Assembly: GCA_038373885.1 (NCBI GenBank)
Contig: JAWZYV010013552.1
Span: 1 to 64,000 of the forward strand
DNA length: 64,000 nucleotides
Direction: 5' to 3'
Source of the DNA: Cheiracanthium punctorium
Taxonomy: Eukaryota > Arthropoda > Arachnida > Araneae > Cheiracanthiidae
Shown here: positions 25,882-36,403 of the stretch, in pieces
Layout: each line of letters starts with the position of its first letter
How positions within the stretch are numbered: the first letter of the stretch is position 1
The notes under the pieces: generated by a model
What the model was told of the DNA's origin: nothing
Databases searched by the model: none
What the model saw: the letters and a program-made list of their open reading frames with translations, nothing else
Translations under genes and position numbers: made by a program

Positions 25882-26055
25882 GTGTGTGTCATTATATTGC
25901 AATGATCTCAGGTTATTACATATATGACGCAAATTTTAAGTCAAGAGTGAAATAATTTTGCTTTTTCTAGATTCCACATTACTGGAATTAATTCGAATTA
26001 CACATATGAGGAAATTTTTCGCTTCCTACCGTGCGAAGAACGGGCACGCAGCTAG
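24874..26055 (+). mobile_element. Non-autonomous Helitron, family 2
   Basis: Begins TCTATATAAATAAAACAAG after an A, then TGTCCGTTTGTCTGTCTGTC, and ends CCGTGCGAAGAACGGGCACG-CAG-CTAG before a T. The 3' hairpin and CTAG are shared with Helitron A/B, but the body is different. A 33-base T run (25847-25879) lies inside. No Rep/helicase coding. Confidence 0.85.
25847..25879. repeat. Poly-T tract
   Basis: 33 consecutive T within Helitron family 2. Confidence 0.97.
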
Positions 26056-26170
26056 TAATAAATAAAATAGAAATTGCCATAAAAGAGTTCAGTTTGCGGT
26101 CATTTCTTCAATAGAATGTTATGTTTTTCTATCAACAGAAAATTTTAAACTGATACCGAAAGAGGGCGCC

Positions 26171-26516
26171 ACAGGACCAAAAGTCCGTAGAATGACATTT
26201 TATATGAAAAACGTTTTAATAGTTACCCATACAGAACGAGTTTCTTGTTACTAAATTTCGATATGGGCACCTTTCGTAGCTCGTGCCACACCTAGGCGGT
26301 ACTCGATCTCATTCCACGTGCTGGTCAACATGGATTGTGGAATATTCTCAATGACTTCGATGATCCTTGTCTTGAGCTGTGTAATGACGGTCAGTTTCGA
26401 AGCGAAGACTTTGTCCTTGACATATCCCCACAAGAAAAATCACGCGGAATTAAATCTGGAGACCTAGGTGGCCATACTACTAATGTGTGAAGGACTTTTC
26501 GCCCACCCTGTAACAA
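26171..26516 (-). pseudogene. Internally deleted mariner-like element with transposase C-terminus
   Basis: On the minus strand, WPPRSPDLIPRDF leads after a 1-base frameshift into LWGYVKDKVFASKL and NEIEYRLGVARATKGAHIEI, then a stop. This is the C-terminal third of an IS630/Tc1/mariner DDE transposase, including the third-catalytic-residue region around SPDL. The outer sequences ACAGGACCAAAAGTCC (left) and GGACTTTTCGCCCACCCTGT (right) look like inverted ends, so most of the gene is missing between the right end and the SPDL block. Inactive. Confidence 0.85.
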
Positions 26517-26835
26517 TATGAGTAGATTATCTTTTTATGGACAATTGTCGGGAAGCTGTAATTATTACAATCAAAATGGTTCCTCTCTATTGATCCTTCA
26601 GGTGTAAATATACACATGCCATAGTTTTCATAAACATGAAAAATGTCTGAAAAAAGCATCCGTTATAACAATGAGTTATTCACTGTAATTCACGTGTACA
26701 TGGAAAAGGCGCGGACAAGTTGTTAACTCATTGCAAAAGAAGCCAAAATTTCTCAATGGGACGTATAAATTTCGGGATAGTCTTTGGATTCAGGTTTAGT
26801 TAGAAAATAATATGCTTTGAGAATGAAAGGGTTAA

Positions 26836-27273
26836 CCCTTTGAGGCGCAACCCTTTCCCAATGCCGGAAAAAGGGCAACCGTTGCCATCACTCGACTTAA
26901 CGACCAGCAAGATGGCGGACGATCGAAACGTTCATCGCGTGCCACAGATCTAGAGACCCTTTTTTGACGACAGCTGGCTGCGCCATCTTGCTGGTCGTTA
27001 AGTCGAGTGATGGTAACGGCTGCCTTTTTTTCAGCATTGGGCAATCTATTCAGCTGTTCTCGCATTCTTCCATTTTTCAGCAGATGCCAGTGCTGTTCAA
27101 AATAATGGTGACCATTTTTTTAAGGGAAATGACGTGCTAAAAAGTAAAGCATTCTTGTGGAGCTATGTCACCCGCAACTATTTTTATAGAAATCAAATCT
27201 ATTCTTCGTGATTGGCAACAGTCAAAACGTCAGAGTTTGGTGTTCCCAGACCGGGACACTGCACGTTAAAGGG
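26836..27273. mobile_element. piggyBac-type MITE with foldback core, copy 1
   Basis: CCCTTTGAGGCGCA at the left and TGCACGTTAAAGGG at the right are short inverted ends, flanked on both sides by TTAA (26832-26835, 27274-27277), the piggyBac target. Inside, a ~45-bp stretch containing CGACTTAACGACCAGCAAG recurs inverted as CTTGCTGGTCGTTAAGTCG, forming a long stem around GCCATCTTG. No coding capacity. The left flank AAAGGG creates a palindrome AAAGGGTTAACCCTTT across the insertion site. Confidence 0.9.
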
Positions 27274-27277
27274 TTAA

Positions 27278-28853
27278 ACATACACCCTTCTTGTTGAAAC
27301 CTACTTTCCCCGAAATTTCTTTTATCCCATTATTTTTGAACAAGTCAACCCACTACTTTTGAGCCTCTCAGAGTTCACAGTATTTCAATGCGGACATTAG
27401 CTTTAACTGAGTTTTAACCAGAGTGCAAGATGTGAGGGGGGGGGGGTATATAATCATTCTTTCTAATTGCAATCTCTTTTCTGTCTCCTCCAGTCGGGGT
27501 GAAATTCTTTAATCTTCTGAATTATATTTACAGAATTCTGTAGCAGACAAGGTAGGTGGGGAGTTAACCACTTCTATTATGCTTTCTTTCTTTCTTGCCG
27601 GAAGCTAAAGACATCAGAATTATCAAAATGCTAAACATTTTTTTGTCGAAAAAAAATGTAGAGAAAGGAAGGAATAGCTGTATTTTACCAAGAATAGATG
27701 GGATTCCGAAAGCAATATATGTTTGAGCTCTAGCCTGCTCAAGGAAGTGGGGAGGGGGGAATCTCCCCCAATTGGATCCGCCCTTGAAACGAGATGAAAA
27801 GAATAACTAAAGATTAATTGGAATGTTAAGTAAGAAAAATGAGAAAACAGATAGTAACTGAAGAGAAGCTGATGAAGAATAGTTATTCATATTCCTTACG
27901 AAATGCATTAAAAAAGAGTTGGTGAGAATATCAAAATAAAAATTAATAAATTTCTTCGTTAAAAATACAAAAGTATAAAAAATAGCTCAGTACGTACGTG
28001 TCGGGTGGTACAAAATTATTTTTTCCCTTTACATACATAAATAACAAGACAAACGAAAAAAAAAGAACAAAATAAAGAGAAGGAAAGATGAAACGAAACA
28101 GGGGTTTACAGCAGAAGTTTCTCACCAGAATGAATGGAAGGTACAGAAGAACCGTAGGTACAGTAATAGTAAGTTTAAATAACTTCCTATATATGTCGTA
28201 CAAATAAATCTACAATCTGCACCATGAGTCCAATCCTACGAAATCTCGACACACATCCGGTATCGTAAAGTGTTTTTTCATTAGCCTCGCCCTTTTCACA
28301 TTTCAATTTATCTTTCTATTTTATTTCTCATCCATCATCTCATCTGTTCTCTTGGTTCACCGGACATCCAATGAAAAAACACTAACGCGCGTGCCGTCTG
28401 CCATTATTTATTCTCTGAATTTGCTTGCTTATTTAAAAAAAAATAAACTGACAATCTACGAGAAACACTTGTATCGATCCTTGTAGATGGAGCGATTTAA
28501 TAATTTCTTGTTGCTGACGTAATCGATCCGATTGTTTCGTTTCATTTTTTTACTGTTGTTATTATTTTTTCTAATAACTCTTTTTCATAAACAGAAGTTC
28601 AGTGTCTTTTAATAATGTTGTTCTTCCACTATTTTGAACAGAAAAACTTTTTTTTTTTTAATTTATTTTTTGCCCCCAATTTGAAATGTCAGTTATTTCA
28701 TTTTCTCAACGCTCGAAACACGCCATTTTTAACTTTTCCGTCTAAAAGAATGTTTACGATTTCTGGGTATGTGTGAATGTCCGACCGTCCTCTAACTGTT
28801 CTATACACATGCATCTGCTGTTTACAAATTTATGTTGTTGGAATGTACTACAC
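27278..28853. other. Unassigned DNA
   Basis: No gene recognised. G run at about 27434. A more complex block at about 28220-28540 could be unique sequence. Confidence 0.45.
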
Positions 28854-28996
28854 CATTGGTTCCAAACCGATGATTTGTGAACTTCTAGGAGTTCGAGAAA
28901 ATAATATGCTCGTACTAAGGGATCACAAGACGGGTTCGCCAATTGCTTTTGGACTTTAGAAGGAGTTCTCAAGGAGAAAAAAGTTAGGAACCACTG
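28854..28996. mobile_element. Miniature hAT element, 143 bp
   Basis: Ends CATTGGTTCCAAACC and AGTTAGGAACCACTG are hAT-type inverted termini. The flanking octamers do not match convincingly, so the boundaries are less sure than for the other hAT copies. Non-coding. Confidence 0.65.
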
Positions 28997-28999
28997 TTC

Positions 29000-29763
29000 T
29001 CTATACCACACCATACACGTCGTTGAAAATGCAGGGAGTGACTGCGACATTCGGAGACCCTAGAGCATTTTTTGGGGTCACCTACACCTGGACGTCGGCA
29101 AAATATTTTCCGTGGGGAGGGGGCAAAGATTATTTCAACATACGGTTACCATATTGGTAAGAACAAAAAAGCAGGGGAAAAACGGAATACAAAAGTGACG
29201 CCCTTGCTCTATGCTGCCAACGCACATGCTCACCTATACTTTCATACCTTGCCGAGTCACTTACAAATATATAGTCACTTACAAATATTTGTTGCAAGGG
29301 TGCATATAAGAAGTAGTTTGGGGTATCGACCCTTCTCCCTTATTCAATAATTTTTATCTGGAAGTCCATTCATTTTTAATAGACAGAAGTTATGCCTAAA
29401 ATGACGTCATGTTGACGAATGCTCCCTACTCTGAATATGTTAGACCTTAACGTAATATTTGCCCCATCCCAAATACAATGCAAATAAGTATTTTCAGACA
29501 CATCAGTACGTGCTGTGCATCACGTTATTCATGCTGTTTTTTTTTATGCTACTTTCTTTTAAGAACAGAACTGAACTATTTCAATCATTTTGGGTCCACT
29601 AAAGCTTGGGAGCTGCGGCCTAGCTGACGTGACCTCTGCTGTAATCAAGCCCCTTGAAAATGGTGAAAACATATTCTTAACTGTTCCCTTTCGTGAGGAC
29701 AGAAAAGAATTCCGATAGATTTGTGGACTGTGGTTATTGAGTTTTTAATCCTTTCATACCTGA
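29000..29763. other. Unassigned DNA
   Basis: No gene recognised. A tandem TCACTTACAAATAT duplication lies near 29260-29290. Confidence 0.45.
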
Positions 29764-30249
29764 TTACCGTGTTTACTCGCATAATAGTCGCAATTTTTTG
29801 GGCCAATTTTTCATAGGTGCAACTATTATGAGGGGGAAAGTTACACAATATTGTATCCTCATGCTAAAGCATCACTATAAAAATGCATTATAATAAAACT
29901 GGCAACTTAAAAAATGTTTCCAGATTGCGTGGTGTTTATTAAATAGTCTTTTCGACAATTGCACTCTAAGTAACGGCATTTTTCTTTTTATGGCAATATT
30001 TTTATAGAAATAAAATCAGCTAATGATCGTTGTGAAAATTTTGACGAAAAATTCTAACAACATCATACATAATAAATCACTTTCAAAGTATTAGTAGCCT
30101 TGTTGTTCTGGGAAGAGTACAGATGATAATTTTCTATTTTCTAGATGAAGGCGAAATATGCGACTGCGACTTTTATGAGCGAAAAATATTTTGACGATTT
30201 ATTCTTCGTCAAAACAGGGGTGTGACTATTACGCGAGGAAACACGGTAA
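29764..30249. mobile_element. MITE with TTACCGTGTTTACTCGC ends
   Basis: Left end TTACCGTGTTTACTCGCATA and right end ATTACGCGAGGAAACACGGT, then AA, are inverted repeats that continue about 28 bp (ATAATAGTCGCA / TGTGACTATTA). The 486-bp interior is AT-rich and non-coding, with a second degenerate copy of the GCGACTnTTATGAGCG terminal motif near 30165-30182. Target may be TA or TWA. Superfamily not assigned. Confidence 0.8.
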
Positions 30250-30498
30250 ATAATTTCTCTTTTAATTAAATAACGTTTCTTTCATTAAAACAGATTAAAT
30301 TTGTAATTGAAAAAAAATCCTGATAATTATGTGTTCGAGGAAAATGGGTGTTTCTTCATGTGCTCAAATTAGGCATTCATCCTGTTGAACAGCATAGGTC
30401 ATTTTTGTGTCCTCAATTGAGGACGCAGGGTCTGAAAGCACTAAAACGCATTTTAGAGACGCAATTGACTGAGGTGACGAAAGCAAAACAAACGATCC
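30250..30498. other. Unassigned DNA
   Basis: No gene recognised. Confidence 0.4.
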
Positions 30499-30630
30499 TA
30501 TTCACCAAACACTTTACACGCGGATAAATCCAAACGCGTGTTAAATTCATCGGTAAGATTACTTTTCATCTTACTGATGAATCTAACACGCGTTTGAATT
30601 TAAGCCCGTGAGAAGTGTTTGGCGAATAAA
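30499..30630. mobile_element. Foldback hairpin element
   Basis: Two ~60-bp arms, TATTCACCAAACACTT...TCATCGGTAAGAT (30499-30559) and ATCTTACTGATGAATCT...AGTGTTTGGCGAATA (30568-30628), are inverted copies at roughly 80-85% identity around an 8-base spacer. Both keep CAAACGCGTGTTA or its complement. It is a palindromic MITE; a similar end, TATTCACCAAACGCT, occurs alone at about 37893. Confidence 0.85.
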
Positions 30631-31429
30631 GCCGTAATTCAGACAGAGGGAAAAGTGTGTTGGTTTAAAGGGCCAAGTCAAAAGTGTATTTAAAGAGTGG
30701 TCACCTTAAACACATAGAATTGGGGTTTCCACCTTACAAATGATCGGAGTCCGCAATCGAACACTCCAGTCTAGTGGCGGGCTATAATCAGATTCGTACT
30801 CAAGATACTTTAGAGGCTCCGGAGATTTAAGACATCGATCTGAATTGGCTAATTTCCACAAGTTATTAAAAAAAGTATTAAATTACGATTCAAATGAAAA
30901 TTTGGAAAAAGAACCTTAAATTTTAAGCATTACTACCTATGAATTGACGACCAATTAACAACCAAGCCCAAGTCGCAGTCGATCCTAAGCCCATAACCAC
31001 TGAGAGTGGTGTGCTAATCACCATACAATATGAAACGGCAGAGTGATTAAAATTTAAATAAAACTTTAAAAGTACGAAAGGGAATAAATTAACGTAAAAC
31101 CACATAAAATGTTCAGTAAGACGAATTGGGGGTATCTCTGCTGCAACTGCCAAAGAAGGGGTGTCCACATCAAGCTCTGTTGTTCAGAGTCTCGGGAGAT
31201 GAAAGAAAGAAGAATATGAGAGGCGGCTCCTACCTTTGAGTAAAGCAAGTCTATGGACGAGTTTGATGACGTGAAAAGCGAGGGGAAGTAGGTTACAGAG
31301 CACAAGTGAACGCACTAAATTACATGGAAATCGAGCGCAATCAAATTTATTCGCAAATGAAGAGTGTTTCAATCTGACATGGATTTTCACAACTTCGGTT
31401 TCTTAAATAAGAGCATCTAACTTGATTTT
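30631..31429. other. Unassigned DNA, more complex than surroundings
   Basis: A block at about 31080-31390 has mixed composition and overlapping minus-strand frames. I do not recognise a product, and the frames interrupt each other, so I do not call a gene. It may be an unclassified repeat. Confidence 0.4.
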
Positions 31430-31500
31430 GCAAGTTCTTTTCCCAGAAAGTATCGCGGGCCACAAAAAAAGCATCAAGGGCCGCTGGCAGCCAGTAGGAA
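31430..31500. mobile_element. Possible hAT terminal fragment
   Basis: TATCGCGGGCCACAAAAAAA and AAGGGCCGCTGGCAGCC resemble the GGGCC-rich subterminal part of some hAT elements. No partner end or target duplication is visible. Confidence 0.35.
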
Positions 31501-32751
31501 ACCCATGATTCATCAAGTTATTGGCGATTCAAAAATGCTCTGAATTTCCAACGTTATTCTAGTTGTTTTATTTATTTCGCATATGTGTCGACATTTCCAC
31601 AAAGTGCATTGGTTGCAATAACTCTTGCAGATCACCGGAAGCAGCCCGAAGTATCAGCCCAAGCAGGGATAGCGGCCTCTAGGTCGGAAACCGTTTTGAG
31701 AGCTTTATTAACCTCGTAGGTGGTGCCTTTCCTTAGTATTAATTCATAAAACAAAGTAACCTGCTTTCACGTTCTCTGGCAAATAAATGAACTCACCAAA
31801 ATCATACATATAAGTTTTTGCTTAAAAGGCTGATGAATCTAAGCCGATGAATAAAATACGAACGAAACACTTTCAATACGCAGAATGAATTTATTTCATT
31901 ATCAAATCTGCACGCCATTATCCTCCGATCAATGCGCATGTAACAGCCTCAGAAACTAAACAAAGAAAAACAGCAGGGCACTTTTCCTTTTATCGCTCTC
32001 GAATTTAATTCGCTAATGCACTTTTCCAGCGTAAACCTGATGGATCATTATCACTCATGTTAATTTAAATGCCGAGGAATAATCAGTTGTTTTAAATCCA
32101 ATTATTTCGAATCACGTAATCTGTAGTCAAACGCCATTTCCCTCCAAACATCACTTTATATTCATCGGAAATGTCGCGAAAAGTTAAATAACCGTTTCCG
32201 ATGGTCACAGTTATTGGAAAACGCTGAACCGGAGTCATCCATGGTAATTGATCGGAATTATTTAGGACGAGTTTTGCGAGACACGGTTGCGAGTTTATCC
32301 GCGGAAGACTCTGCTCGGGGTTTAGTTGTTTGGACAATAAATAATCATGATCGTCAGGGGGCTGTGTTGTTTTAGCTGATTCTTAGTCGTTTCCGAACTC
32401 GCGTTTGGCATAAGACGGTCTTAATGGCGCGAAAAAAGGAAAGATTTGTTTTATTTTATTTATTTACTAGATGAGTGAGTAGTTCTTAGAATGGGGAGGA
32501 TAGTTAACGCTTTTAGATGATTCAAAAGAAAAAACTTTTCTGAAACACTTTAAGAAATAGTTAGGTTTTAAAATATTTTATTCTAATTTAGAGAAATATT
32601 TGAAAAAAAAATCATTTGAAAAATAAAGTAAATTTTAGAATTTGATTTTTAAATTAATTCGATCAATCCCGATGATGAGAAAGAAATGTATGTTAGTTCA
32701 AACATTTCGTCTACGAAAACGCGCCCAAATCGATTTCTGAGATCCAGAACC

Positions 32752-32940
32752 TCCTGGAACAATCTAGAACATTCTCGATCATTTTAGAACATTATTTAAC
32801 ATTTTAGAATATTCTCAAACTTTCATCAGAATGTTTAAATTCGATTCCCAGGTGCTTCACCGACTTCTTATTAGAGCAACATTTTACAATATTCTCAAAC
32901 AATCCAAAACACAGTCTACAGCGTTCTAGAACATTCTGTC
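32752..32940. repeat. Degenerate AGAACATTCT repeats with HSE-like sites
   Basis: Variants of TTTTAGAACATTCTCAAAC recur with a spacing near 20 bp. The segment GTTCTAGAACATTCT (32923-32937) is a perfect three-unit nTTCnnGAAnnTTCn array, the heat-shock element consensus; TCTAGAACATTCTCGA at about 32761 is close. No gene is seen next to it, so function is unsupported. Confidence 0.6.
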
Positions 32941-33777
32941 AGTCTCTGTTACTTCGTATTTAATTAAGTATAAAAAAATCAATTATTGTTTATTACAACA
33001 TGCATGCTATAAAATCTGAAAAATTCTCTTAACATTATTTTTAAATAATCAGAAATAAAAAACATTTCCATTTTTAGTTTTTTCTAATTACCATGGAATC
33101 ACCCTAATTTGCTTTGTAGTTCTTATAATTAGTAGGCAGTGTTTTAATTTTTCTTATTTCTTAAAAGAATGCCATTTGTAAGGTTTATACAACATTTTTA
33201 TTTATTTATCAACACACATGTGTGCGACACACTTACAATTTATAAGAATGCTTAATGATTATTTTTTTGTAAAAAAAAAAAAAGGATGAAGCACTACGAG
33301 TTGAAACGAAAATTTTTATCATTGATGGAGAAAAAATATTAAAGCAAGTCACTTGATATGTGATGAGTCGTGACTTTCAACAGCTGATATCAAGGTGATA
33401 AACGCCTACGCATTTCTTTAGCAGGTCAGAGGATGTTTCCAAGGTGAAGGAGATCGTGGTTTATTATCACGCTAAATTCCGATGGCGTCTCAGAATATAA
33501 GCTCAAGCCTAATTATTTAAGAAAAACCAGCTGTCTCAGCAGACTGGAATCTCTAATCGTAAAAAAGGCAGGTGGGCTGTTCAAGCAGCGCAAATCTACA
33601 GATATTTCATTTATATATGTGTGTTTCACTGCATTTGGATTATGATAACACACGATTCAAAAATTAGTTAAACAAATAAAGAAATTAAAGAAATGTTCGA
33701 ATAGGTTAAATACAGTTAACCGTGATTGTCTGTGAATTCGAATGGATTATAAAGGGGAAACTAACTGGAATATTTAA

Positions 33778-33779
<2 letters not shown>

Positions 33780-33819
<40 letters not shown>
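33780..33819. repeat. Poly-T tract
   Basis: 40 consecutive T followed shortly by a GTGTGCGTG-rich tract. Confidence 0.98.
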
Positions 33820-33823
<4 letters not shown>

Positions 33824-33921
33824 ATTTTGTGAGTGTGCGTGTGCGCGTGCGTGCGTGGCTACAGTTTCACCAAACCCTAAAAGATTTTTGATTCGATATA
33901 CAAAGTGCTTATCATCAAATA

Positions 33922-33988
33922 GTCCATAAAAAGCCATCATGAAGCTTGTATATAGTCTATAGACTATATATGATGTATGCTTATGGAA
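33922..33988. repeat. Palindromic hairpin
   Basis: A perfect 22-bp palindrome at 33949-33970 (centre AGTCTATAGACT) is extended outward by imperfect pairing: CCATAAAAAGCCATCAT on the left with the inverse of TGATGTATGCTTATGG on the right. Confidence 0.8.
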
Positions 33989-34090
33989 TTATTTACATTT
34001 CAATTCAATGTAAAAATTTGCACTAAGAGGCCGGTTCGATGGAAAGATTTAACAAATAGAAATGACCAACTCGAAATGTGTGAAATAGAT

Positions 34091-34112
34091 AAATAAATAA
34101 ATAAATAAATAA
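34091..34112. repeat. (ATAA)n microsatellite
   Basis: About five to six ATAA units. Confidence 0.95.
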
Positions 34113-35313
34113 TTACAAGCATTTATTTACTAGGTTTTGACCATTTGTCGATTAGCAGTTGGTTTCGCCACTTTTCCTCCAAAATACATCCTAGTTAATA
34201 TTTTTAATATTCTAGTTGATAATTTTTATCGTTCTTTTTTCTTTTTTAAAAAAATGGTGAATCCATCTAAAAAAGCACGAAACGAACATTTCAAAATTTT
34301 TCAAAATTTTAAATTCATTCAAAAGGAACAAATAATGATAAAAAAATGTCAGTTTGTACGAACAGAGATCAGGAAAAAAAAATGACACAAAAAGGTAGTT
34401 AAAATTGTTACTAACAGATGGCGCTGACATATGTAATGACATAATGAAAAGGAAGTTTTAGATTCCTCCTCCCGAAAGAAACGATCATTTTTGTTTTCTT
34501 TTAATGATTTTTTTGCAAAAATTCGTGCAAACTTCAGTTAGACAGGAATTTTTTTAGGGTTGAGAATTTGTGGAAAATTCCTTTAAATTATGTATATCGG
34601 TGCCATCTATTCGTAATTTTCTGGATTACAACAACTTTTTTTTTTTCAAATAAAACCTCCGATCGCCTTGCAATCCTATTCTTGTGAAAACCGCAAATTT
34701 TTACCATCCCCCTCCCCTCTCTCTCTACCCAAATGAGTTTTAACAGTTCGCACGGACCTTCGGCGCACTTAGTACATATTCGAATTAGCAGTGGTGAATT
34801 TAAAGGAAGGGGAGCTACCGGCTCAATTACACGCTGGGCCTCGAGTTTGGTTCATTTATTCTTTCTATATTTCATGATTAAATTTTTATTTTCATTCTTA
34901 TTCCCTTCCCTTAAATTTTAATACAAATAGCTTAAACTTAGTTTTATGTAAAAAAAAGTTAAGAAAAGATTTCAAAAAGTAAAGTTTTAAAGTTTATAGC
35001 TTAAAATGTAATTTACAAAATACAGCTTTTTTTTCTAAAAGTTAAATTAATTTTATACATTTTTGGTTAGTAAAATTATCTATTACAATATTAAAATTCA
35101 TGCTATGTAAACTTTCAATTTTAGTGTGTAAGATAGGAAAAGAGGATAAATGTTCTTACGAAAGAGAATTTCGCATCTATGCGTTTAAACACTTGAAAAC
35201 AGCATTTCATTTGATGTTTCGTTAAAGGTATTGTTAAAAATATTCTCAACAGGATTTCATAATTCGAAAACATGTATTTCAGTACAAAATTAGAGATTGA
35301 TTTCAACATATAA

Positions 35314-36360
35314 GGAGCAGTCAAATGAAAACGGGACTGTGTTTACACAACGCTCAAGTTGGTAACAGACAGCTGCTTCTATACAAGAGCGAAAAGCTTT
35401 TTATTGGGAATTAGGAAGGAACAGTGCAAACGTTCATTGCTGTCCTGACGTCCATTTGTCTGACGTCCTCTAAGCGAAGTAGAGTCTTGAGTGCGCCCAT
35501 CTCTGTGGAGGGAGCTAAAAAAGAAACATCGAAGTGTAGTGAATTTTTTGACTGAGCCACAATTAGCGTCCGTAGAAACTTTGCAAAAATAGAAGTACAC
35601 CGCCAAGTCCAAATACCTAGAAATGTTGACAGCCAGCCATCATTCTGCTTTGTGATAATGCCCCCCTCCCTTAAATGCATGTTGCCAAGGTTGTTTCGAC
35701 TACCTTACAGAAGTTTCGCTGGGAAGGACTTACAATCCTCCTTAAAGTCCAGATCTCTCCTTGTACGAATTCCATATTTTAACCCTTTAACCCGCAGTGG
35801 TCCCGCTCTGGGATCACCAAACTCTGATGTTGTGGCTGTTGCCAATCACGAAGAATAGATTGGATTTCTATAAAAATAGTTGCGGGTGACATAGCTCCCC
35901 GAGAGTCCTTTACTTTTTAGCACGTCATTTCCCGTAAAAAAATGGTCACGATTATTTTTAACCGCATTGGCATCTGCTGGAAAATGGAAGAGTGCGAAAA
36001 CAGCTGGATCGATTGCCGTTGTGCGAGCACAGTCGGCTGTCGTCAAAAAGGGGTCTCTAGATCTGTGGCACGCGATGAACGTTTCGATCGTCCGCCATCT
36101 TGCTGGTAGTTAAGTCGAGCGATGGCAACGGTTGCCCTTTTTTCAGCATTGGGAAAGGGTTGCCCCTCAAAGAGTTAAAGCCTTTCAAAACCCTGTCAAA
36201 AAGACATTTAAACATTCTTTGTCGTAAATTTGCTTCAGACGAAGAGGTGGAAGGCTATCATGCTTCCTTAAACAATCCAGAAATTTCTCCATGAAGCCAT
36301 TGACCATTTTCTTTCACAGTAGGACGAATGTATTAGCAGTTACTGCAATTATTTTTGAAA
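35314..36360 (+). pseudogene. Mariner transposase relic split by a piggyBac MITE
   Basis: Left boundary AGTCAAATGAAAACGGGACT resembles a mariner 5' end. The conserved part starts near 35655 with LLCDNAP (second catalytic D), VVSTTLQKFRW and, after a frameshift, SPDLSLYEFH (third catalytic position region). The sequence is then interrupted at TTAA by the MITE at 35783-36174. On the other side it resumes with KFASDEEVEGYHASLNNPEI and, after another frame change, DECISSYCNYF, the expected C-terminal tail. The N-terminal half is scrambled. Stops and frameshifts make it inactive. Confidence 0.85.
35783..36174 (-). mobile_element. piggyBac-type MITE copy 2, nested in mariner relic
   Basis: TTAA (35779-35782) then CCCTTTAACCCGCAGTGG, and on the right CCCCTCAAAGAG before TTAA (36175-36178). 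It is in the opposite orientation to copies 1 and 3: the block with GACGTTTTGACTGTTGCCAA-like sequence comes first and GCCATCTTGCTGG (near 36094) comes late. Only one arm of the foldback seen in copy 1 is kept. Non-coding. Confidence 0.9.
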
Positions 36361-36361
36361 T

Positions 36362-36403
36362 AATGACACTGCGATGTTAACACGTTAACATCACAGTGTC
36401 ATT
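36362..36403. repeat. Near-perfect hairpin, 19-bp arms
   Basis: AATGACACTGCGATGTTAA and TTAACATCACAGTGTCATT pair at 18 of 19 positions around the loop CACG. It lies directly after the mariner C-terminus and may be part of its 3' end. Confidence 0.9.

Larger units (their letters stand above)
31501..35313. other. Long non-coding stretch
   Basis: No gene recognised. About 31840-32420 is higher-complexity sequence without transposon hallmarks and is a candidate conserved regulatory block. It also contains AGAACATTC repeats (32750-32940), a 40-base T run, a palindromic hairpin (33922-33988) and an (ATAA)n tract. The rest is AT-rich. Confidence 0.45.

Noticed and set aside
31066..31390. Overlapping minus-strand frames that might be coding
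   Set aside because: Frames are interrupted and no domain or motif is recognised; could be an unclassified repeat.
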